A stretch of DNA of 64,000 nt, taken from NCBI GenBank assembly GCA_910579595.1, contig CAJTVM010000001.1:29556-93555 (forward strand). Direction: 5' to 3'. The notes beneath the pieces were generated by a model, which had not been told where the DNA came from, did not search any database, and saw only the letters and a program-made list of their open reading frames with translations. Every line of letters starts with the position of its first letter. The stretch's first letter is position 1. The translations under genes were made by a program, and so were the position numbers. Source of the DNA: an uncultured Oscillospiraceae bacterium (GTDB lineage: Bacteria > Bacillota > Clostridia > Oscillospirales > Oscillospiraceae). Shown here one piece after another: positions 33,495 through 42,634 of the stretch.

Positions 33495-35162
33495 ATGAGC
33501 TGTGAAATCACTTGTCCCTACTGTTTCTACCGGATGTGGGATTCTGAGGTCTTGTTCCGCTCGGAAAAGGTCAACCACGGCGAGTGCGACCTTCTGCCCG
33601 ACGAGTACGATGATATTGACGATTTTGCCGTCAAGTATACCGGCCCGGACAAGGAGGACATCTTGAACGCCTACCGGGACTGGGCCTTTTTTGCCGAGGG
33701 GGAGGACCCCGTCTACCAGGACTTCTGGGCCAAATTCAACGGCACCACGGAAAACAACCCCGCCGATGACATTCTCCATGTAAAAGCATACCGGCGGCGG
33801 GTCATCGACCCCAGCATCGCCGCCCACCGCAGGTATCTCAAGCCCCAGGGGCCGGACAACTACTTCATTTACGACGACCAGGGTATGGTCACCCAGATCG
33901 AGCTGCTCACCGGCGAGGTGTGCAACCGCCGGGTGTGCCCCCAGTGCCACAACCCCCTGCCGGACAGCTATGGCAAAAACACGGTGAAGTTCGCCTCCGT
34001 CATCGGCATCACCGGCGCGGGCAAGACGGTCTACCTCTCCCAGCTGCTCCAGCGGATGAAGGAATACGCGGTGAAGGTGGGCCTGTCCGCCATTGTGAGC
34101 AACACCGGGGTGCGGGCCTTCCTGGAGAACAACCGGATCGCGGCCCGGGCGCCGCTGCCCGGCTCCACGCCGTCCGCGCGGCTCCAGCAGCCCCTGTTTT
34201 ATGAGATGGTCCGGGACGCGGGGCAGAACCAGAAGGTCACCGAGACCTTCGTCCTCTACGATGTGGCGGGCGAGGTGTTCCGGGAGGCATCCCTGATCAA
34301 CCAGTTTGCTCCCTTCATCAGCCACGCGGACGGCGTCATCGTCCTCATCGACCCCATGCAGTTCGGCGCGGTGAGCGGCGCCACCAACGTGGGCATCGGC
34401 CTGGACCACCCCGTGACGGTGCTGGACGCGGTGCACGACATTATCACCTCCGGCCGGGCGGGGGAAAAGTCCATGGTGCCTCTGGCCGTATGCATTTCCA
34501 AGGCGGACACCCAGGCGGTGCAGCAGGTGTTCAGCCCCGAACTGCGGGATATGCTGCGCAACGATGTGCGGGGCATCCGGGACGCCAGAGGCTTCAATCT
34601 GCCCATGTTCAACGCCAGCGACTATAACCCCATTTTCGCGCAGCTGTACAGCTTCATTCAGAACAACGAGATGGTGCTGGCCCAGCAGCTGGAGACGAAC
34701 TATGCCAACTACGCCTATTTTGCCTTCACCGCCCTGGGCTGCGATGTAAAGAATTTCAAAAAGATCCGGGACGACGAGTTTGAGAAGATCCGCCGCCAGC
34801 GGGAGCTGCAAAACGAGCCGCCCATCTCCCAGTATGTCCTGACCAACGACGGCAGCCTGCCGGATGAAGTTTTCGAGCGCACCGGACAGGGCGAGCTGTC
34901 CACCTACCAGTGCCCCACCGGCCCGGTGCTGCCCAAGCGGGTGGAGGAGCCGCTGCTGTGGCTGTTCCACAAGCTGGGCTACATCAGCCTGGACAGGTAC
35001 ATCGAGGACCCCACGCGCCCCAAGGTTGTCTGCCCCGTGTGCGGCAGCGACAACACGGAGGAGGGCCAATACCTGATGAGCAGCGGCTTCGGGCCCTTCA
35101 AGAAAAAGTGGTATGTGAACTGCTGCTGCCATAACTGCGGCAATCTCTGGGACAAGGTGTAA
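33495..35162 (+). CDS. Zinc-ribbon P-loop GTPase (TRAFAC double-GTPase-like)
   Basis: A 555-residue GTPase framed by zinc-binding elements. Near the N-terminus is CEITCPYCFYRMW, before the P-loop CNRRVCPQCHN, and at the C-terminus CPVCGSDN and CHNC. The GTPase core shows Walker A GITGAGKT (171-178), a DVAG switch motif (256-259) and SKAD (335-338), which fits the G4 [N/S/T]KxD guanine-specificity motif. The layout resembles the DO-GTPase/TRAFAC double GTPases predicted in bacterial conflict systems with GAP1 partners. The very next gene is GAP1-like. Nucleotide specificity and family are to be confirmed by profile search. Confidence 0.75.
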   Translation: MSCEITCPYCFYRMWDSEVLFRSEKVNHGECDLLPDEYDDIDDFAVKYTGPDKEDILNAYRDWAFFAEGEDPVYQDFWAKFNGTTENNPADDILHVKAYRRRVIDPSIAAHRRYLKPQGPDNYFIYDDQGMVTQIELLTGEVCNRRVCPQCHNPLPDSYGKNTVKFASVIGITGAGKTVYLSQLLQRMKEYAVKVGLSAIVSNTGVRAFLENNRIAARAPLPGSTPSARLQQPLFYEMVRDAGQNQKVTETFVLYDVAGEVFREASLINQFAPFISHADGVIVLIDPMQFGAVSGATNVGIGLDHPVTVLDAVHDIITSGRAGEKSMVPLAVCISKADTQAVQQVFSPELRDMLRNDVRGIRDARGFNLPMFNASDYNPIFAQLYSFIQNNEMVLAQQLETNYANYAYFAFTALGCDVKNFKKIRDDEFEKIRRQRELQNEPPISQYVLTNDGSLPDEVFERTGQGELSTYQCPTGPVLPKRVEEPLLWLFHKLGYISLDRYIEDPTRPKVVCPVCGSDNTEEGQYLMSSGFGPFKKKWYVNCCCHNCGNLWDKV

Positions 35163-35191
35163 ACGATCCTGCTGAACACGGAGGGACAGCC

Positions 35192-37723
35192 ATGACGGAA
35201 AAAATTATGCAATGCTGTTACACCAACGCGGTAAAGGAGACGGGCGGCAAAATCAGCTCCGGCTGGCAGGCAGTGGTGGTATCAGAGCATATCCCCGCGG
35301 AGGCTTACGCCAACTGCGTCAGCCTGCAAAACGCCAACTCCACCATTCAGTCCCACATGGTGGACGAGCGGGGCAATGTGCTCAACCTCTTGGAGATCAC
35401 CGGGGACGGAGCATACGTCTATGTCAGCCGCACCCAATACGGCCTGACGGATCGGCTGGGCCGTCCGAATATGTTCTCCCACGCATACATTTTCCCCTGG
35501 AAGCAGGAGGGTATCCTGAGCGATCCCAATGTTTTTCTCACCCTGACGGCGGACAACTTCGCCAAGGACGAGGAGGCCGCCGCCCGGCCCAAGGAGGCTC
35601 TGGCGCGCACGGCTCCTTTCACCCTGGAGCGGGCGCTGGAGCGCTCTGGGCTGACGGAGGAAACCTACCTGACGCTGATCCGGTGCGTTTACGCCCGGTT
35701 TATGGAGCGCAAGGCCGCAAAGCCGGTTTTCGTGCAGTACGATGGCAGCGAGGAACAGATGCAGGCGATTTTGTACTGCGTCTACCGGGGCCTGCCCTTC
35801 TGCGTGCGGCGCAGCCTGTCCATTGCCTCCTCCGCCTCCAACACCACTAAAAAGCACCATCTGGTGTTTTCCACCGCCGCTGCCGGACACGAGAGCTACC
35901 TGGCGCCCCAGACGGGGGAGAACAACGTGCTCACCCCCCGCACCCTGCGCAGGATCGCCCGGTACGGCTTTGTGGACTACGCCGTCCAGAACTGCCGGGA
36001 GGATATGGAGGGCTATTTCCGCCGTTTGGAAGAACTGGCTATGGAGCTGGGGGATTCCGCCGCGTCCGACGAGCTGGTTTTGAAAATTGCCCACCAGCTG
36101 CTCCAGAACCCATCGGTGGAGAGGATGTCCGATGAGGAACTGGGCGGCAGCTTGAGCGACGCGCTGCGTTCCCGGGGCTACGGCAGCCAGCGTATGGAGG
36201 AGTATATCGGCGCCATGCTGCGGGAGGTCTGCCGCCGGAGGATTTCCCTGACGGAGGAGAGCGTGGCTAACCTGGATCAGTGGCTGGCTTCGCCGGCGTC
36301 CGCCGGCCTGGCCGATGCCGGGGAGCAGTACAACATCTATATCATCAGCACGCTGACGGCCCAGGACGCGGCAAGGCGGCTGAACAGCCTGCCCAAGCCC
36401 GTGTTTGAGCGCTACCGCCAGGCCTTGGAACAGAGCGAAGGCGGGCTGAAGATCCTGGACTGCTACTATGCCGGGTATGGGCTGGCGGGGAAGGAGATCA
36501 CCTGGCAGGCGCTGGGGGATCTTCTGGCGGAAGCCAACTATGTTCGCGGCGCGGTGATGGTCGAGGAGCGGGTGGACAAGGAGGCGTGGAGGCTCTATGA
36601 GGCGCAGCTTGACCAGCCCGGACAGGCGGTCAGCGGCTACAAATCCCTGATGGGGCTGATGCGCGGCCTGCTTCCCCAGGATAGGATAGCGGCCTGCGAC
36701 GAGACGGCCAGGGAGAGGTACTGGGACAAGGTGACGCTGGAGACTTTCTCCGTTAACCTGTGCAATGAATACGCGGAGATGCGATCCACCGGCGCCCGCT
36801 GCCGGCTGTTTGCGGACTTTTACAAGGTTCTGCGGACCTATATGTCGCCGCAGCCCTCCCGGGATGACGCGTTTCTCCAGATGCTCAGCTGGTTTTCCAA
36901 CCAATATGAGGAGATTTTCAACAATCCCAAGGAGGCCGACGCCTACGTAAAAAAGGTGGAGCAGGAGTTGTGCCTTTACGATCCCCAGGCGGAGAAGCTG
37001 TCCGGCTGGATTGACGCGGCGGCCATTCCGGACGCCAAAAACAGCTTGGATGACATCCTTGCCCTGCGTGCCCAGCTCCAGCAGCAGGACTATGCCGCCC
37101 TTGCGGACACGTTCCAGCATATGGCCGAAAGCGGCCTTGGCCCCAACGGGGATCGGCTGATGCGCATTGTGGGCGAAACCGTGGCAGAGGAGTGCCGCGC
37201 CAAGGATATCCCGGAGCGCTGCGTCCCCCTGGACGTCTGGCTGGTGCTGGGCAGGGCGCTCTGCCCGGAGAACGCCTTCCAGATTTTTGACGAGATGGAT
37301 CCCTGCGTCCTCCGGGACGATGGGGAGCAGGTGGCGGGCCGGAGCAGGCTGCTGGAGACGGCCCCCTATGTTGACCAGGCGGAGGACTATGTCCAATCCA
37401 AGGGAAAGTGCGCCAAGGCGGTGCACAAGTGGCTGAACGAGCTGAAAGCGGCCGGCCGCCGCCGCCGGGCGGAGGAGCGCAAACAGCGCAAGGAGGCGGA
37501 CGGATCGGTATTGGATCGGGGCCGGGCGCTGTTCTCCCAGTTTACCTCCGGCGGGGGGGAGGCCAAGCCCGGACGCCGCCTCCAGGAGCGGGAAGCGCCC
37601 CAGAAGGAAGCGCCTCCCAAGGGCAGGGGCGGATTTTTCGGCCAGCGCCGCGCCGCCGGACAGGAGCCTAAGCGGGATTCCGAGGAAAGGAAAGACGGCT
37701 GGAGATGGCCTGACGACGAGTGA
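35192..37723 (+). CDS. GAP1-like GTPase-associated protein (full length)
   Basis: An 843-residue protein placed 29 bases after the GTPase gene. The N-terminal 300 residues contain QCCYTNAVKE, the conserved DRLGRPNMFSHAYIFP and ENNVLTPRTLRRIARYGFVDYA; this resembles the GAP1 N-terminal domains of GTPase-associated proteins. The middle is helical (about 300-750). The C-terminal 85 residues are very rich in Arg, Lys, Glu and Gly and probably disordered. A shorter paralogue is encoded at 42635. The name implies association with, not proven activation of, the GTPase. The ATG follows GGAGGGA. Confidence 0.7.
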   Translation: MTEKIMQCCYTNAVKETGGKISSGWQAVVVSEHIPAEAYANCVSLQNANSTIQSHMVDERGNVLNLLEITGDGAYVYVSRTQYGLTDRLGRPNMFSHAYIFPWKQEGILSDPNVFLTLTADNFAKDEEAAARPKEALARTAPFTLERALERSGLTEETYLTLIRCVYARFMERKAAKPVFVQYDGSEEQMQAILYCVYRGLPFCVRRSLSIASSASNTTKKHHLVFSTAAAGHESYLAPQTGENNVLTPRTLRRIARYGFVDYAVQNCREDMEGYFRRLEELAMELGDSAASDELVLKIAHQLLQNPSVERMSDEELGGSLSDALRSRGYGSQRMEEYIGAMLREVCRRRISLTEESVANLDQWLASPASAGLADAGEQYNIYIISTLTAQDAARRLNSLPKPVFERYRQALEQSEGGLKILDCYYAGYGLAGKEITWQALGDLLAEANYVRGAVMVEERVDKEAWRLYEAQLDQPGQAVSGYKSLMGLMRGLLPQDRIAACDETARERYWDKVTLETFSVNLCNEYAEMRSTGARCRLFADFYKVLRTYMSPQPSRDDAFLQMLSWFSNQYEEIFNNPKEADAYVKKVEQELCLYDPQAEKLSGWIDAAAIPDAKNSLDDILALRAQLQQQDYAALADTFQHMAESGLGPNGDRLMRIVGETVAEECRAKDIPERCVPLDVWLVLGRALCPENAFQIFDEMDPCVLRDDGEQVAGRSRLLETAPYVDQAEDYVQSKGKCAKAVHKWLNELKAAGRRRRAEERKQRKEADGSVLDRGRALFSQFTSGGGEAKPGRRLQEREAPQKEAPPKGRGGFFGQRRAAGQEPKRDSEERKDGWRWPDDE

Positions 37724-37770
37724 ACCGTCCGCCCACCAGTTTAAGATAGAAAAGGGGGCCTGGCGCCCGC

Positions 37771-38898
37771 ATGAATGCAAACAAATATCGCGTCCAGAGC
37801 GATTTATTCTATAGCATGATGTATGGCCGGGGCATTTACCAGTGGACAGGACAGATGATCCAGGATCCGCTGGGCGGCGACCGGGGGGAGGGGCGTGTCA
37901 GCCCCCTGCTGGCCAACATCAACACCGGAGAGGAGTTTTTCCTCAAGCGCGTCCCCGAATACAGCGGGATGCGCTACCGGCAGCGCATCCTGACGCCGCC
38001 CCGGAATGAACGGATCCTGTGGCCCAGCGACATGGTGCGGCTGGCCGAGGAGCAATGCAGGCTGTGCAATCTGTTCGCGGCCCAGGAGTACACCTCCACC
38101 CCCACGCCGGAGATGGCCCGGGACGAGGCGTACGCCCTGCTTTTTCCCTACGGCGGGTATCCCATGATGATGGACGGGACGCGCAGGCTGGCCCAGATCG
38201 GCGCGCCCAACTGGAAAAACCCGGCGGTACGGGATATGGCGGTGGAGATCGTCCGCGCCCTGGAAGGGGTGAACCGCAGCGGGTATGTCTATTTGGACAT
38301 CCATCTGTCCCGGATGTATTTTACCGAAGGCCATGAAGTGTTTCTGGACTTCTCCAACCTGATTTTCAGCTTCCAGGATATTGTGGGGGCGGGCGCGGCC
38401 AACGTGTGCCGCGTGGAGCCGGGCGGCTACCCCATTGAGTTTGCCGACCCCGCCGCCGTCCAGGAAAAGATCCCCTTCGCGGACCTCCACTCCCAGAACT
38501 ACAGCCTGTGCGCCCTGCTGTTCTACCTGTTTCTGGGGCGGTACGCCTACGACGGCAGGCTGCTGGACGACTGCCCGGATGGGGATATCCAGCAGCACTA
38601 TGTCAAGTTCCGGGAATACCACAAAATGCCGGTGTTCATCTTCGACCCGGAGGACACCAGCAACAGCCTGGGGGCCTTTTGGGAGGAGCAGCAGGTCATC
38701 GACCTGTGGCAGGAGCTGCCCGCCAGCCTGCGGGAGCTGTTTCTCCGCACCCTCCGGCAGGAAAACGTCAACCGGGTGAAACCGGTGAACAACCCGACCC
38801 CCAGCACGTGGCTGAAATGCTTCCAGGAGCTGGGCTGGTGCGGGGAGAACAAGAGAACTGGGGACATTGCGTATGAGCAAATTGGAAGCAGTCTTTGA
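37771..38898 (+). CDS. Divergent protein-kinase-like protein
   Basis: This 375-residue protein appears to keep a kinase fold with altered motifs. A lysine in GEEFFLKRVP (K59) fits the ATP lysine. A catalytic-loop-like GYVYLDIHLSRMYF (171-184) keeps the Asp but not the HRD His/Arg or the loop Asn. VFLDFSNL (D193-F194-S195) stands in for DFG. It may be a weak kinase or a pseudokinase sensing nucleotide. The spacing from an AAAGGGGG site is rather long. It overlaps the next gene by 26 bases, so co-expression is close. No phosphatase gene is in the locus, unlike many TerY-P-type sets. Confidence 0.6.
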   Translation: MNANKYRVQSDLFYSMMYGRGIYQWTGQMIQDPLGGDRGEGRVSPLLANINTGEEFFLKRVPEYSGMRYRQRILTPPRNERILWPSDMVRLAEEQCRLCNLFAAQEYTSTPTPEMARDEAYALLFPYGGYPMMMDGTRRLAQIGAPNWKNPAVRDMAVEIVRALEGVNRSGYVYLDIHLSRMYFTEGHEVFLDFSNLIFSFQDIVGAGAANVCRVEPGGYPIEFADPAAVQEKIPFADLHSQNYSLCALLFYLFLGRYAYDGRLLDDCPDGDIQQHYVKFREYHKMPVFIFDPEDTSNSLGAFWEEQQVIDLWQELPASLRELFLRTLRQENVNRVKPVNNPTPSTWLKCFQELGWCGENKRTGDIAYEQIGSSL

Positions 38899-39943
38899 TA
38901 ACATCAAATACAACGCGCGGGAACTGATCGGGCTGTATGAGGCCCCCGTCACCCCTTTGGGGACCGTCCTGTCCTCGGCGGCGGCGCAGTATGGGGAAAC
39001 CCTGTTCACCGATGCCGCCCTGCTTCAGCGTGCCCTGGGGGAGGCCGGGGCCCCACCCGCGGAGATCTACCGGGTGTGCCTGATGACCCAGGTGTCCGGC
39101 TTTGGGGAGCTGCTGAAGCGGGACCCCAGAACCATGCAGGTGGATCTGGACCGCTACATCCAGAATGCCGCAGACGAAACCGGCCTGAGCCGGGACACCA
39201 TCCTGCGCCTAACTGGGGACATCGTGTTTGCCCTGGGGGGATTTATGGACAACCGCGACCTGTCCGCCGCCCGCAGGGGGGATTTTGTGCCCCAGACCGT
39301 GGCGGTAATGGCCCAGGCCCTGTATGAGGAACAGCTCCACGCCTTTCAGACAAATTTCGACAAGGCCGCCGCCGGGGCGTCCGTCAAGCTGGACTTCGAC
39401 CGCCTGGAGCCCCTGGTCAACGCGGGCATCCCCCAGGCAAAATATTTCCTGGGCGCCTGCCTGCTCAACGGCATCCAGCTGCCTGTCAACGAGGAACGGG
39501 GGCTGGAGCTGCTCCAGGAGGCCGCGCAGGTAGGCGACAGCCGGGCCGCCGCCGCCCTGGGGGACTACTACTACTGTCAGGGGAGGGCGGACAGCCTGAC
39601 CTTGGCCTACCAATACTATACCGGCTATGGCGCGCCCGCCCTGGACCCGGCCCGGCAGGCGGCGGTGACCGGAATCCTGAACCAAAAGGTGTTCAATGGG
39701 AAGCTGCTGAAGCTGTGCGCGCTGCTGCTGGCGGTGTGCGCCGTCACCGTGCTCTGGGCCCCGGCCTCCGCGCTGTTCGCACCCTGCACCGGCGTTGGCT
39801 GCGCGGCCCTGATCCTGGAGGCGGCGCTGCTGGCCCTGGGCTTTCTGCGCTGCCGGGCCAGGCCCTACAGCTCCATCTACGCGCTGCCCGCGGCCATGTC
39901 CGGCGTGTGGTTTTTGTATATGCTGGCGCGGTTCTTCCTTTGA
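38873..39943 (+). CDS. Sel1/TPR-like membrane protein
   Basis: A 356-residue protein. The soluble N-terminal part (1-260) is helical and includes Sel1-like repeats near KYFLGACLLNGIQLPVNEER and GDSRAAAALGDYYYCQGRAD. The C-terminal 100 residues contain three hydrophobic segments, so it is anchored in the membrane with the repeats probably inside the cell. The ATG at 38873 is chosen over an in-frame TTG six bases earlier; it lies inside the end of the kinase-like gene. Repeat proteins of this kind usually act as scaffolds. Confidence 0.7.
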   Translation: MSKLEAVFDNIKYNARELIGLYEAPVTPLGTVLSSAAAQYGETLFTDAALLQRALGEAGAPPAEIYRVCLMTQVSGFGELLKRDPRTMQVDLDRYIQNAADETGLSRDTILRLTGDIVFALGGFMDNRDLSAARRGDFVPQTVAVMAQALYEEQLHAFQTNFDKAAAGASVKLDFDRLEPLVNAGIPQAKYFLGACLLNGIQLPVNEERGLELLQEAAQVGDSRAAAALGDYYYCQGRADSLTLAYQYYTGYGAPALDPARQAAVTGILNQKVFNGKLLKLCALLLAVCAVTVLWAPASALFAPCTGVGCAALILEAALLALGFLRCRARPYSSIYALPAAMSGVWFLYMLARFFL

Positions 39944-39959
39944 GAGTGGGTGATCAACG

Positions 39960-41318
39960 ATGTCTGAAACAACGCAGGAAACCGCGAAGCGGGGCTTTGG
40001 CGGCAATGTCCTGCTGAAAAAGAACGAGCTGATCTTTTTCGCGCTGAATCTGCTGCTGGTGGGGCCCCATATCCTCGCCCGCTACACCCCCGCTGGGTGG
40101 GCCCTTACCGGGGCCCTCCTCCTGGTGATGTTCTATTTTATCGTCCTGAAGCCTGACGTCAACGAACCCGTGCTGCGGAACCTGCCGCTGATGGTGTGCT
40201 TCGACGCCTGCATCCCGCTGATCCTGGCCTATCAGGAGCTGATGCTGGGCTTCACCACGGACAGCCTTGAATACCTCCTGCCGGTGGTGCGGGGGAAGCT
40301 CCCCTGCATCGGCCTGCTGGCGGTGGGTGTGGCGCTGGGTGTTGTGAAGTTCAAGGATCCGTTGCTGGTCTGGATGAAGGGACTGGCCAAGGCCATCATC
40401 GGCGCCGCCGTCATCCTGCTGCTGTGGAGCGACGGCGCCCTGCCGGTGCCCGGCTTTGCGGGGGATTCGGGCCTGTTTTTCACGGCCTATCTGCTGTGCG
40501 CCGCCGCCTGGTGCGTCCTGTGCGCCATGTCGTATTTTTTGGACAGCAGGGTGTTCCAGCGCAACAACTGGCTGTCCTGGCTGCTGCTGGCGGTGCTGTT
40601 TGCCTCTTTCCTGACGGAAACCCGGCTGGTACAGGAGTTTTTTGGCATCCTGCGCGAGTGGAGGATGATGTGGAGCAGCGAATCCCTGGCGTGGTGGAAG
40701 ATCGCGGTGCTGGTGGGCTGCGCCGTGGCGGCGTATGACTTCGATTACGGCCGCATGGGCGCGGACTCCCTGTTCCTGGGGGCGCTTGCCGGAGGGGCCT
40801 TGGTGCTGCGGGGGCTGATAGATTACAGCTTTCCGATGTGGCAGGCCCTGATGGCGGTCTATGTGGTGGGCTCCCTGTGCTGCCTCCAGAACGAGCTGCG
40901 GGGAATCAGAACCCTCCGCCTGACAAGCCCTTTGTACCTTGCCGCACAAACCGCGGCGGGGCTGCTGGCGGTGTTCCTCATGCACCAGGGTCTGTGGCTG
41001 ATGCTGGTATTCCTTGTCCTATATGGGGCGGTGTTCTACGCCGCCGGCGGAAAAATGGGCGCCCCCGTGCGGCAGGTGATGTGGTGGCTTATTATGCTCT
41101 CCTTCCCGCCGGTGCTGGCATCGGCGTATCTCTGGCAGACCACGTCTCATCTTCAGACGGATCCCTATCTGATGCTGGCCGCCGCGTATGTGGTGCTGGG
41201 GCTTACCGTGGTCACGCTGAACTGGCCCCATCCCAACCGGCGGATCAGTCCCGGTCTTTATAAGTGGACGGTTTGCGGCCTGATGGCGGTGCTGTCCCTG
41301 CTGACTGCCATGAGCTGA
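39960..41318 (+). CDS. Polytopic membrane protein of the locus
   Basis: A 452-residue, strongly hydrophobic protein with about twelve predicted membrane segments and a short cytoplasmic N-terminus (MSETTQETAKRGFGG). I see no transporter signature, catalytic motif or known family. It follows the Sel1-like gene by 16 bases and precedes the membrane VWA gene by 29 bases. It probably forms the membrane platform of the system or a channel-like component; the exact role is unknown. Confidence 0.7.
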   Translation: MSETTQETAKRGFGGNVLLKKNELIFFALNLLLVGPHILARYTPAGWALTGALLLVMFYFIVLKPDVNEPVLRNLPLMVCFDACIPLILAYQELMLGFTTDSLEYLLPVVRGKLPCIGLLAVGVALGVVKFKDPLLVWMKGLAKAIIGAAVILLLWSDGALPVPGFAGDSGLFFTAYLLCAAAWCVLCAMSYFLDSRVFQRNNWLSWLLLAVLFASFLTETRLVQEFFGILREWRMMWSSESLAWWKIAVLVGCAVAAYDFDYGRMGADSLFLGALAGGALVLRGLIDYSFPMWQALMAVYVVGSLCCLQNELRGIRTLRLTSPLYLAAQTAAGLLAVFLMHQGLWLMLVFLVLYGAVFYAAGGKMGAPVRQVMWWLIMLSFPPVLASAYLWQTTSHLQTDPYLMLAAAYVVLGLTVVTLNWPHPNRRISPGLYKWTVCGLMAVLSLLTAMS

Positions 41319-41347
41319 TTGCAATCGAAAAAGAGGTGCATCTAAAC

Positions 41348-42589
41348 ATGAGAAGAAGCAAACAATTCAACCCACTTATGCTTGTGCTCTCCATTGTGCT
41401 GGGCGCTGCGGCCTGGTTTGTCTGCGCGGCGCTGTACGGCGCGCTGGTGGACACGGTGTCCGGCCCGATCCTGATGGGTCTGGTGTTTGGCGTGCTGGCC
41501 CTGGTGATGGCGGTGGGCGTGTTCCTGATCAGCAGCCTGTCCGGCACCTTTGAGAAAAACGTGATTACCGGCGGTTCCACCGGATCCGCCCTTGGGTTTC
41601 TGATTGTTGCCGTGCTGCTGGTGGGGGTGCTGGGGGCGCTGTTCCAGTGGCTCTACAGCCTGCGCTTCCGCATTGCTTCGGCGCAGCCCACCTCCTATGT
41701 TTTTCTCATTGACAACTCCGGCTCCATGTCGGAAAACGACCCCCGTCAGCTCCGCTATGACGCCATCGAGGAGGTGCTGAGGGGACAGGACGCCGATTTC
41801 CCCTATATGGTCTACGGCTTCGCCGACAGCGTGGAGCTGATGCGGGAGATGCGGCCCGCCAACCGGGAGACCGGGAAGCTGGATGGGATCAGCTCCGGCG
41901 GCACGGCCATCCGCAATGTGCTGAGCCGGGTGATCGACGACTATGAGGCAGGCCGCTGGGATGGGGGCAGCGTGCCCAAGGTGGTCATGCTCACCGACGG
42001 CCTGCCCACGGATTTTGAGTTCTTCTCCCAGCTGGAGCCCATCCTGCGGCAGTACACGCGCCGGGGAATCACCATCAGCACGGTGGGCCTGGGTGATGCT
42101 GACGTGGCGCTGATGGAGGGCATTGCCGGCAGCACCGGCGGCGTTTTTGTGGACGTGTCCGACGCGTCTATGCTGGCCCAGGCCATGGCCTCCGCCGCCG
42201 CGCGGCATTCGTCCGACGATTTGGTGACCACCCGGCACAACAGCGGCAGCCTCGGTTTGCTGTTCGGCCTGCTGCGGGTGCTGTTTATCACGGTGCTGGG
42301 CGCGGCCATCGGGCTGATTGCGGGCGCGGCCTACGGGCAGACAGAATCCATGTCCATCGTCCTGGTCTCGTCCATCGTGAAGTCCCTGATCGGCGCGCTG
42401 CTGCTGGAGGTGTGCACCTCCCTGCTGGGACTGCCGGATCGCGTCCTCTGGTTTATCCTGTGGGTGCTGATCGCCGCGCTGCTGTGCACCAAGACGGCTG
42501 CCCTCAAGCGCGGGCCGGAGCGTCCCCGCGGGCCTACCAGGCCCAAGCGCCGCGGCGGCATTTCCAACCGGGATCTCACCCGTTTCTGA
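41348..42589 (+). CDS. Membrane-embedded VWA-domain protein
   Basis: A 413-residue protein with about three N-terminal membrane segments (about 10-105), a VWA domain with MIDAS motif DNSGSMSEN (122-130) and the later MLTDGLPTDF, then about three more membrane segments (about 305-395) and a basic C-terminus. It differs from the first VWA protein, which is exported through a signal peptide. The ATG at 41348 has GAGGTG nine bases upstream; the longer open frame overlaps the previous gene and lacks a site. Two VWA proteins at opposite ends of one locus suggest metal-dependent assembly at the membrane. Confidence 0.8.
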   Translation: MRRSKQFNPLMLVLSIVLGAAAWFVCAALYGALVDTVSGPILMGLVFGVLALVMAVGVFLISSLSGTFEKNVITGGSTGSALGFLIVAVLLVGVLGALFQWLYSLRFRIASAQPTSYVFLIDNSGSMSENDPRQLRYDAIEEVLRGQDADFPYMVYGFADSVELMREMRPANRETGKLDGISSGGTAIRNVLSRVIDDYEAGRWDGGSVPKVVMLTDGLPTDFEFFSQLEPILRQYTRRGITISTVGLGDADVALMEGIAGSTGGVFVDVSDASMLAQAMASAAARHSSDDLVTTRHNSGSLGLLFGLLRVLFITVLGAAIGLIAGAAYGQTESMSIVLVSSIVKSLIGALLLEVCTSLLGLPDRVLWFILWVLIAALLCTKTAALKRGPERPRGPTRPKRRGGISNRDLTRF

Positions 42590-42634
42590 TGGGCTGTCCC
42601 GCCAAACTGTGAACAGGAGAGAAGGCAGAGCACC

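Noticed and set aside
32733..35132. 799-codon minus-strand frame opposite the GTPase gene
   Set aside because: It has no recognisable domain, no ribosome binding site, and lies opposite a gene with P-loop and zinc motifs.
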